The translations under genes were made by a program, and so were the position numbers. Positions 7,574 to 12,748 of a stretch of 12,748 nucleotides of DNA are shown here, piece after piece. Origin of the DNA: Leptospira ryugenii. Its GTDB lineage: Bacteria > Spirochaetota > Leptospiria > Leptospirales > Leptospiraceae. The stretch is from the NCBI RefSeq assembly GCF_003114855.1, contig NZ_BFBB01000011.1, positions 1 to 12,748 on the forward strand, written 5' to 3'. Position 1 is the stretch's first letter, and every line of letters starts with the position of its first letter. The notes beneath the pieces were generated by a model that was given only the letters and a program-made list of their open reading frames with translations, did no database searches and was not told where the DNA came from.

Positions 7574-7738
7574 ATAACGAACTAGGCTACACGACGTAGG
7601 CTGACCCTGAGTCCCGGAACGGGACGTTAGGGACTGGCACGACACTTGCGTATGCAAGGGGAGTGACAGAAAGCCTATGTGTCGCAGACCGAGCGAGGGC
7701 GTAAGACCCGAAGCGAAGCGTGTCAGCCGCAGTTATGC
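7572..7738 (-). repeat. attC-like repeat R7 (mosaic: type A arms, type B core)
   Basis: R boxes are AGATAAC (7572-7578) and GTTATGC (7732-7738). The outer arms GGCTACACG/CGTGTCAGCC with the extra base match type A, while the inner stem and hairpins 1-3 (GTCCCG-GAA-CGGGAC, CTTGC-GTAT-GCAAG, GTC-GCA-GAC) match type B. The change falls at the junction of outer and inner stems on both sides. Confidence 0.85.
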
Positions 7739-7790
7739 GAAGTGCGCTTACTATGTAAATTAAATATTAGTTTGTTTGAAAAAGAGGTAA

Positions 7791-8258
7791 TCATCGAATG
7801 CAATTTTTAGAGTTATCTCCAAAATAAGGAAAAGAAAGGTAAATATCTGAAACAATTTCAAATGTAGCCTGCATTCGATAGTCTTGATGGCTTTCCGCTA
7901 GCTTCCAATGTTGTTCTTTGATTTCAAATGGTCCAAATTTCTGTAAAATACAAACATCATTCCAAATTGGAAATCCTGCATATGCCAAAAGTAATTGAAA
8001 AATGGTAAAAAAGAGAACAATGATACTTGAGATGAAGTTGAGAAAGAAAGGAAATATTGATTTCAATTTAATAGCAGAAATCCATGTTTTAATTAAAATT
8101 CTCCAAGAGATGATTAGTAATGAAATCCAAAAAATAGCGTAAAAGGTTGATTTTGTAAATTGAATGGGCGTATCACTAATTGAAGCGAATAAAATAGATA
8201 TAAATAGGAGTAGTGGCAAAAGAGAATTTATAAAAATATATTTAAAGTATCCAATCAT
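7791..8258 (-). CDS. Small membrane protein, three predicted helices
   Basis: From the ATG at 8258 this is a 155-residue protein. Hydrophobic segments lie near residues 7-27, 37-54 and 68-95. They are followed by a polar C-terminal part of about 60 residues (FGPFEIKEQHWKL ... FEIVSDIYLSFPYFGDN) that looks like a small beta-rich domain. No family is recognised. The open frame extends upstream into R8 to 8480, but that part is repeat sequence in all frames and should not be coding. An ATG at 8276 lies inside the cassette boundary and is a less likely start. The stop is 52 bp from R7, farther than in most cassettes. It is the only gene in C7. No clear promoter or Shine-Dalgarno sequence is seen. 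Confidence 0.7.
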   Translation of the reverse strand: MIGYFKYIFINSLLPLLLFISILFASISDTPIQFTKSTFYAIFWISLLIISWRILIKTWISAIKLKSIFPFFLNFISSIIVLFFTIFQLLLAYAGFPIWNDVCILQKFGPFEIKEQHWKLAESHQDYRMQATFEIVSDIYLSFPYFGDNSKNCIR

Positions 8259-8279
8259 AGAATTTTTTAAGCGCATTTC

Positions 8280-8442
8280 GCATAACGAACTAGGATTATC
8301 GACGTTCCTCGACCCTGAGTCTCGAAGAGACGTTAGGGACTGGCACGACGCTTGCGTATGCAAGAGGAGTGACAGAAGAGGAATGTGTCGAAGACCGAGC
8401 GAGGGCGGAGTCCCGAAGCGAAGCGATAATCCGCAGTTAGCC
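8280..8442 (-). repeat. attC-like repeat R8 (type B core)
   Basis: R boxes are GCATAAC (8280-8286) and GTTAGCC (8436-8442). The L arms are GGATTATCG/CGATAATCC and the inner stem is ACGTTCCTC/GAGGAATGT. Both differ from other copies on both sides and keep pairing. Hairpins 1 and 3 both have GAA loops (GTCTC-GAA-GAGAC, GTC-GAA-GAC). Confidence 0.85.
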
Positions 8443-8732
8443 GAAGTACCCATCTTTACAAGGATTTTTAGATTGTTCAATTTTTAGTTAAGTGTCGAAA
8501 GATTCAATGGTTATTGTAGAAAATTAGCTTCAGGTCTAGTGAACTAGTTTATCTTTCTTTTTTTCATTTAAATAATCATCGAGTTTAATTTACCAAAGAA
8601 AAGACTTTCATGCGAATTTTTTTAAGATAGGATATTAAAATGTTCATTATTACTTAATAGAACAGTAAGGCCTTAATAATGCCTCAATATTTTCGTTGAA
8701 AATAGAAAATCAATTTTTTTATAATCAAGAGT
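8443..8732. other. Long non-coding 3' tail of cassette C8
   Basis: About 290 bp separate the C8 gene stop from R8, while most stops in this window are 6-23 bp from a repeat. The stretch is AT-rich and I see no convincing gene, promoter, strong hairpin terminator or repeat. It may hold the remains of a second gene or a shortened reading frame. Confidence 0.5.
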
Positions 8733-9401
8733 TCATAAAATATTTTTATTGTTAGAATTTCCGGTTAGTAGAGCTTGAATTTCATTCTCTGTTAGTGTCG
8801 ACTCAGTATCCATTGACGGAAATTTTAATTCGGAATAACCTAAATCAATATAGGAATATAAAAGATTCCGTAGGACGTTTGAATTAGTTCCTGATTGAAT
8901 ATTCAGAATTCCCTCAATGCTCATATCAATGGATGTGAATAATAAATATCTATAATATTGGATTATGAATAGACTTTCCTCAGTTTTTCCAGATTTAGCT
9001 AACAGCTCATGGAATTCCTTGAAATTTTCAGATGGTGAATTTTCTATGTTTTTAAAAAATAATATTAGTTTTTCATTGTCTGGATGTTTAGGATAATAGA
9101 TAAATTCGGACGGTTGACATATATTTTTTATATATTGTTTTAAATAATGCAATCGATAATTTAATCTCTGTTTAAAAGTACTTTTACGAATTTCTAATGT
9201 TTGCCTGACGAGATAAGGGTCTATACCATCGACAATAAGTGAAATTCCAACATGTAAAAAATCGGATATTGGATAGTTCCATTTTTTTGGATCATATTTT
9301 TTCCCAATATTAAGCAATCCTTCTTTTCTAGCCCAATCGGTTAAATCGATAAGAAAATTTGCCAATGTTTTTAGATCATCTGTTTCTGGAAAAAGTGTCA
9401 T
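8733..9401 (-). CDS. Soluble protein with MotA-like cytoplasmic segment and FliM-like EIxALL tail
   Basis: This is a 222-residue protein without a membrane segment. Residues 15-70 resemble the cytoplasmic region of MotA stators. FLIDLTDWARKEGLLNI matches the usual 'ARKEGLLAL' block, and FLHVGISLIVDGIDPYLVRQTLE matches 'FLKKGLQLIVDGTDPELVRxILE'. The middle (75-195) is helical and unrecognised. The end STLTENEIQALLTGNS (201-216) resembles the FliM N-terminal peptide (LSQxEIDALL) that binds phosphorylated CheY. MotA's membrane helices are missing, so it cannot be a stator by itself; it may bind the rotor or chemotaxis proteins. The start is well supported: AAAGGA lies 6 bases before the ATG. The gene begins about 25 bp from R9 with no room for its own promoter. 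The MotA resemblance is fairly strong; the FliM-like tail is a short-motif match. Confidence 0.7.
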   Translation of the reverse strand: MTLFPETDDLKTLANFLIDLTDWARKEGLLNIGKKYDPKKWNYPISDFLHVGISLIVDGIDPYLVRQTLEIRKSTFKQRLNYRLHYLKQYIKNICQPSEFIYYPKHPDNEKLILFFKNIENSPSENFKEFHELLAKSGKTEESLFIIQYYRYLLFTSIDMSIEGILNIQSGTNSNVLRNLLYSYIDLGYSELKFPSMDTESTLTENEIQALLTGNSNNKNIL

Positions 9402-9426
9402 TATTATTCCTTTTTTTGGGTATTTC

Positions 9427-9591
9427 GGCTAACGTAATAGGCTTACCGACGTAGGCTGACCCTGAGTCCCGGAACGGGACGTTAGGGACTGGCACGTAGC
9501 TTGCGTATGCAAGCGAGTGACAGAAAGCCTATGTGTCGCAGACCGAGCGAGGGCGCAAGACCCGAAGCGTAGCGGTAAGCCGCAGTTATGC
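9427..9591 (-). repeat. attC-like repeat R9 (type B core)
   Basis: R boxes are GGCTAAC (9427-9433) and GTTATGC (9585-9591). The interior is nearly the same as R2, including L arms GGCTTACCG/CGGTAAGCC. It differs at the ends, which belong to different cassettes, as expected for attC copies spread by recombination or duplication. Confidence 0.85.
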
Positions 9592-9597
9592 GACGTT

Positions 9598-10314
9598 TTA
9601 GATATCCTGATATGAATCTAATTCTGTAAATTGAGCATAAATCCAACCATAATCTTTTTGACAGGATTCTCCGTCATGCATATCATACATGACAGTAACG
9701 TAATACCAATAATTGTTCCAATTTTTAATCTTAATTTTATCTTCAGTTCTTGCAAGAACGTGAACAACTGTCGAGCGAGGGAGAAAATCGATTTCCGTAT
9801 GTTGAAGGCTTAAAAATTTGCATTTTATTGTTTCGCTATTCAATTCTGGTGCAACCCTGAATTTAACGTTTTCTGTTATTTTAAATCGTTTTCTACCCAT
9901 TGTAATAACTGTATTATTGTCAATTTTCCTAGTTTCATTTATTGATTTATGAGCATAACCATAAAGGCGCAATCCATTTGAGCAATTTAAGGCAAGTTTA
10001 AAAATTAAGTTATCTTCTAAGTTGATCAAATTACATTCGTAATCTTTATCACTTTTAACATAAAGTTTATTATTTCTTATTGAGTAAGTGCCTTTAATTT
10101 CCTCGCCGCCTTCGCCTACAAAAATCATTGTCATTTTTCCATTATCGTAAAACTCAAATCCCCACCCCCAAGATGAAGACTCACCTCCAGGACCCCAGAA
10201 GCCATCTCCCTTTGTAAGTATCTGTTTTTTAAGACTTTCTATCAAATTCTCTGAATTTAATAGGCTAGGGTTTAAAGTTAGAATTATAGAAAGGATTATA
10301 TATTTTTTTATCAT
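9598..10314 (-). CDS. Secreted protein with C-terminal SH3b-like domain
   Basis: From the ATG at 10314 this is a 238-residue protein. Residues 1-20 (MIKKYIILSIILTLNPSLLN) form a cleavable-type signal peptide without a lipobox cysteine. Residues about 37-122 are Gly- and Trp-rich with repeated beta strands (GWGFEFYDNGKMTMIF, GTYSIRNNKLYV), like the lipocalin-like domains of small envelope proteins. Residues about 147-231 look like a bacterial SH3 domain: VKFRVAPELNSETI, LPRSTVVHVLARTEDKIKI, WYYVTV and YGWIYAQF. Such domains often bind peptidoglycan or peptides in the periplasm. The open frame continues into R10, but that part is repeat sequence. AGGA lies about 11 bases before the ATG. The stop is only 6 bp from R9. 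It is the only gene in C9. The SH3b call is good; the ligand is unknown. Confidence 0.8.
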   Translation of the reverse strand: MIKKYIILSIILTLNPSLLNSENLIESLKKQILTKGDGFWGPGGESSSWGWGFEFYDNGKMTMIFVGEGGEEIKGTYSIRNNKLYVKSDKDYECNLINLEDNLIFKLALNCSNGLRLYGYAHKSINETRKIDNNTVITMGRKRFKITENVKFRVAPELNSETIKCKFLSLQHTEIDFLPRSTVVHVLARTEDKIKIKNWNNYWYYVTVMYDMHDGESCQKDYGWIYAQFTELDSYQDI

Positions 10315-10337
10315 TCTGTGTATTTTCCTAAAATGTC

Positions 10338-10502
10338 GCATAACGAAAACGCTACACGACGTTGTCCGTAGCTGAGCCTGCTTCGCAGGCGTGAGCGTCG
10401 GCGCGCCTTCTTGCAGAGCAAGAAGCGTGACGGAGGACAATGTGCCTTTAGGCCGAGCGAGGGCGTAAGACCCGAAGCGATGCGTGTCAGCCGCAGTTAT
10501 AC
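10338..10502 (-). repeat. attC-like repeat R10 (type A core, most divergent)
   Basis: R boxes are GCATAAC (10338-10344) and GTTATAC (10496-10502). The spacer after the left R box is GAAAAC instead of GAACTAG, which shortens the L pairing. Hairpin 1 has TTC in the loop, and its right arm is GTGAGC instead of GTTAGC, which removes the G.T wobble kept in the other ten copies. Confidence 0.83.
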
Positions 10503-10525
10503 GTAGTCACCGCGAATACAATTTA

Positions 10526-11053
10526 TTAAAATTGTATTTTTGTAATTTTTCCATTCGGTTTATCAAAGACTGTAGTTTGCGAAATTGTATTTTCTGCAAA
10601 TGCTTTTAAATCTTCGCTGTGTCCAAAATGTAATGCCTTTAATACTTTGCCGAGTGGAAAGAAAAATTGGTCTTTTCTCTCCTCATATAAAATGGCTACT
10701 GTGCTTATACTTTCCCCTATTCCTTGTATTTTGGAATTTAAAGAGCTTGCCTTTTCATAACTGATCCATTGAAGCTTTTTATGATTCGAGTTTCTGCGAA
10801 TTACTTCCCCTAAGTATGCTCCAGTCCTTAAAACAAGAGCATTCATTTTAATATCCGGAACATCATTGAGTTTTTGATGAATAGAATTTAGAAAGGTGTT
10901 TACGAATTCTAAACTCGCAAGGGAGAAATCTAATTTTGATTTATCTAAAAAAGCGATATTATAAGTGGGCGATTCTGGATTGTCAAAAAACATTTCTGCC
11001 AATCCTTCCATCTCAGCATTCAAATTGTCGAGTCCTGGATTCAAATCTACCAT
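10526..11053 (-). CDS. Hypothetical protein, second gene of cassette C10
   Basis: This is a 175-residue, probably cytoplasmic protein. From the ATG at 11053 it starts MVDLNPGLDNLNAEMEGLAEMFF. A helical middle includes LRTGAYLGEVIRRNSNHKKLQW (75-96), a pattern seen in several small bacterial proteins of unknown role. A later part (125-150) has FFFPLGKVLKALHFG. I recognise no defined family. AAGGA sits 8 bases before this ATG but is too close to the alternative TTG at 11059, so I prefer the ATG. It follows the C10 first gene by about 56 bp on the same strand, and the two are probably co-transcribed. The stop is 23 bp from R10. Its pairing with an immunity-like protein suggests a shared role, but this is weak inference. 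Confidence 0.7.
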   Translation of the reverse strand: MVDLNPGLDNLNAEMEGLAEMFFDNPESPTYNIAFLDKSKLDFSLASLEFVNTFLNSIHQKLNDVPDIKMNALVLRTGAYLGEVIRRNSNHKKLQWISYEKASSLNSKIQGIGESISTVAILYEERKDQFFFPLGKVLKALHFGHSEDLKAFAENTISQTTVFDKPNGKITKIQF

Positions 11054-11109
11054 GCACAATTCCTTCTAAAGTTTTTGCAATACTTTGGCGCTTATTTCTC
11101 GTCTCAAGT

Positions 11110-11889
11110 TTACCCGATTGAAATATTAATTGTTTCTTTGGCTTCAATCACTGGTGGAAAATCGGGAACTTTGTATTTGTAATCGATTCCTTTCTCAATC
11201 TGAAAGAACGCATCTTCGCCTAAGTGTTTCTTAACCAATTTTCTATTTTCTTCTAACTCTTCGTAATTAATTTTCTCTAAGTTTTTACTCAATTGGAGAT
11301 ATACTTGGTCTTTGGAAAGCTTCTTTACAACAGGCGCGGGCGCACTAAGTAACTTTTCCATTCCGAATAGGTCGACATAAGATTTGCCAAATACTTGGCA
11401 GGAGTATAGATCGGGGAGAAATTTTCGAAGCCTGATTGGAGCTAGTATTGCACCTTCCCATCCTATCGAATCTGATTCACTTTCAATTCTAAATGGGTGT
11501 TCTTCCTTTAAGGGATACTGTAGAACCGATAGATCGCTATGCAATCTTTTGCTTGCTTCTTCAAAAAAATTCAGTAACCGCTCTTGGCTTTTCATTTGTT
11601 TTAACTTGATCTCAATTTTAAAACTCGTATGGTTTTTTCGCCAGGTTTTAATGTAGATACTTCCTTCCATGATTCTAGATTTCTGAAACCAGATGATGGT
11701 TCTCCAATATTTCTTGAACTCCTCAGGAGAATCCAAACAAAAATCCTTATTCACAGGTTCATGGGTATTTATTTTTGTCGGTAAAAGTTCTGGGATGAAT
11801 TCCTCCATCGTTTTGAAAAATGTCCAAGCCGATTCGTAACCTGGATCCTCTAATACCAATATTGATAGTGAAGCTAACTTTGGATTCAT
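11110..11889 (-). CDS. Immunity-like protein (DUF3396-like), first gene of cassette C10
   Basis: This is a 259-residue protein without signal peptide or membrane segment. Residues 150-186 (APIRLRKFLPDLYSCQVFGKSYVDLFGMEKLLSAPA) recall the 'GLYWxNxFGPxYVELFGxxxLLSAP' block of DUF3396-like proteins. Some of those are immunity proteins beside type VI or polymorphic toxins. Other visible features are a Trp-rich segment (YWRTIIWFQK, 61-70), an alpha/beta part SIYIKTWRKNHTSFKIEIKL and a helical C-terminal part (NLEKINYEELEENRKLVKKHL). Upstream, AAGGA lies about 12 bases from the ATG, a little far. No toxin gene with a recognisable nuclease or pore domain is next to it. It is one of only three segments with two genes. 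The family match is from memory of a motif and is uncertain. Confidence 0.7.
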   Translation of the reverse strand: MNPKLASLSILVLEDPGYESAWTFFKTMEEFIPELLPTKINTHEPVNKDFCLDSPEEFKKYWRTIIWFQKSRIMEGSIYIKTWRKNHTSFKIEIKLKQMKSQERLLNFFEEASKRLHSDLSVLQYPLKEEHPFRIESESDSIGWEGAILAPIRLRKFLPDLYSCQVFGKSYVDLFGMEKLLSAPAPVVKKLSKDQVYLQLSKNLEKINYEELEENRKLVKKHLGEDAFFQIEKGIDYKYKVPDFPPVIEAKETINISIG

Positions 11890-11948
11890 ATTATCTATAT
11901 TTCCTTATTTCATCTTTTATTGGATCGTAGATTTCTTGCGGTGATTAC

Positions 11949-12113
11949 GTATAACGAACTAGGCTACACGACGTTGTCCGTAGCTGAGCCTGCTGCGCAG
12001 GCGTTAGCGTCGGCGCGACTTCTTGCGGAGCAAGAAGCGTGACGGAGGACAATGTGCCTTCAGGCCGAGCGAGGGTGTAAGTCCCGAGCGTAGCGTGTCA
12101 GCCGCAGTTATCC
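11949..12113 (-). repeat. attC-like repeat R11 (type A core)
   Basis: R boxes are GTATAAC (11949-11955) and GTTATCC (12107-12113). L arms have the extra base. Loops are CTTGC-GGA-GCAAG and GCC-TTCA-GGC. Its left extension matches the right end of R10; its right extension belongs to C11, whose other end is outside the window. Confidence 0.85.
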
Positions 12114-12129
12114 GAAGTGGACTACTGAA

Positions 12130-12690
12130 CTAATATTTATGGAATTCATTAACTAAAATTAAATGTATTTTTCCAAATTCATCATAATTAGCATGTACAA
12201 TATACAATCCAATCAAATCTCCGATTTTTAGTTCAGATTTCATATATGGAATCAATTGAGTCTGAAATATAATTAGAAAATTTTGATCTTTGTATCGGAG
12301 TTTTAATTTTGAATCGTAAATGTGAATAATTGGTCTCATATTTTGAAAGAGTAAAGCAAAAGTATTTCTTCTTCCGATTTCTTCCTGACTTAGCTCTTGT
12401 GTGGGATAAGCATTAAGTTTTAAAAATAGTTTATTTCTCGAATTGAATATTTTCATTCCTTTTGTATTTTCTTCAATCTCTCCTCTTTCGATTAAATCTT
12501 CCAGAGTTATTGATTCATAGTTAGAATACTTAAATCCAGGAGAATCAGGAGGATTAGGTAATTCTTTTCCTATATAGCGATCTTGTTCGCGAATTTCTAT
12601 ATATTCATTTTCTTGGGCAGCATTTGATATTCTTGATTTTTCTTAGGAGATACATCCTATAATTAAGAATAGGAGAATAAAATACTTCAT
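12130..12690 (-). pseudogene. Lipoprotein gene interrupted by an ochre codon after the lipobox
   Basis: A gene starts at the ATG at 12690, with AGAGG 8 bases upstream, and codes MKYFILLFLIIGC IS, a lipoprotein signal with C13. Codon 16 (12643-12645) is TAA. The same frame then stays open for 170 more codons to 12130, reading EKSRISNAAQENEYIEIREQ and on into a region with KIFNSRNKLFLKLNAYPTQE and IGDLIGLYIVHANYDEFGKIHLILVNEF. The intact product would be about 186 residues. TAA could come from CAA (Gln) by one C-to-T change. An ATG at 12456 would give 108 residues but lacks a properly spaced ribosome site and any export signal. The stop is 16 bp from R11, as in other cassettes. A sequencing error or read-through cannot be excluded. 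The family is unknown. Confidence 0.72.
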
Positions 12691-12748
12691 TTATAAACCT
12701 CTTTTTTATTAAATATTCTAGAAGATAAGGTATGACTTCAGGAGATAG

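Larger units (their letters stand above)
1..12748 (-). mobile_element. Integron-type gene-cassette array, internal part
   Basis: Eleven homologous repeats of 162-167 bp separate ten complete segments and one partial segment, each holding one gene or a short co-directional gene pair. All genes are on the minus strand, and a repeat follows nearly every stop codon. The two ends of each segment are inverted complements across the R boxes (NNNTAAC and GTTANNN). This is the known mark of a cassette whose attC is split by integration at G/TT. Read on the minus strand, six repeats also have an extra base in the L''-like arm, as attC sites do. No integrase or attI is in the window, so the ends of the array lie outside it. 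The cargo is unrelated from cassette to cassette, as in sedentary chromosomal integrons. An unknown mobile system using similar folded DNA remains possible. Confidence 0.8.

Noticed and set aside
8259..8480. Upstream extension of the C7 membrane protein frame
   Set aside because: The added residues are translated R8 repeat; the hydrophobic protein begins at 8258.
10315..10440. Upstream extension of the SH3b protein frame
   Set aside because: It runs into R10; a signal peptide starts at 10314.
14..12113. CRISPR array
   Set aside because: Repeats are over 160 bp, the spaces between them are genes, and there are no cas genes.
14..12113. Structured RNA genes, riboswitches or tRNA-like elements for the repeats
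   Set aside because: The better-folding strand is opposite to the genes, and cassette-specific end pairing between adjacent repeats fits DNA recombination better. Transcription of the + strand has not been excluded.
14..12113. Insertion sequences or MITEs
   Set aside because: No transposase or target duplications; the inverted matches are specific to each cassette instead of shared by all repeats.
12605..12748. Open frame entering from the right edge on the minus strand (LSPEVIPYLLEYLIKKR...)
   Set aside because: It overlaps the lipoprotein start by about 86 bp in another frame, which is unusual for a real gene pair. It could be the end of an upstream gene, but the window is too short to tell.

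Overview
This window looks like an internal stretch of a large chromosomal integron-type gene-cassette array. Eleven GC-rich, highly structured repeats of 162-167 bp (R1-R11) alternate with AT-rich segments. Ten segments are complete (C1-C10) and one is partial at the right edge (C11). Every credible gene is on the minus strand, and most stop codons lie 6-23 bp before a repeat. This is the one-gene-plus-one-attC layout of integron cassettes read on the minus strand. The AT-rich genes, spirochaete-like lipoprotein signals and an SH3b secreted protein suggest a spirochaete, most likely Leptospira. That assignment is inference. No integrase, attI site, rRNA, tRNA or CRISPR is present.

The repeats behave like attC sites. 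The two ends of each cassette are inverted complements over 16-19 bp. This sequence differs from cassette to cassette and crosses the R boxes, as expected if excision and circularisation join the ends at G/TT. Each repeat can fold as one DNA strand into an outer stem, an inner stem and four side hairpins, and several stems show compensatory changes between copies. G.T wobbles recur at fixed positions on the window's + strand and would be A.C mismatches on the other strand. The + strand is the attC bottom strand, which integron integrases are known to recombine. There are two core types: A in R1, R4, R6, R10 and R11; B in R2, R3, R5, R7, R8 and R9. R7 is a mosaic of the two.

Cassette contents from left to right: C1, a DUF433/DUF5615 toxin-antitoxin pair with its own promoter; C2, a CPBP membrane protease; C3, an OLD-family ATPase/TOPRIM nuclease; C4, a lipoprotein; C5, a BamHI-type restriction-modification system; C6, a double zinc-ribbon protein; C7, a three-helix membrane protein; C8, a soluble protein with a MotA-like cytoplasmic segment and a FliM-like EIxALL tail; C9, a secreted SH3b protein; C10, a two-gene unit with an immunity-like (DUF3396-like) protein; C11, a lipoprotein gene broken by an ochre codon.

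Defence or addiction modules (TA, OLD, restriction-modification) sit beside cell-envelope and unknown cargo. The addiction modules may stabilise the array. Most cassettes have little room for their own promoter, but C1, C5 and C6 show good sigma-70-like promoters.
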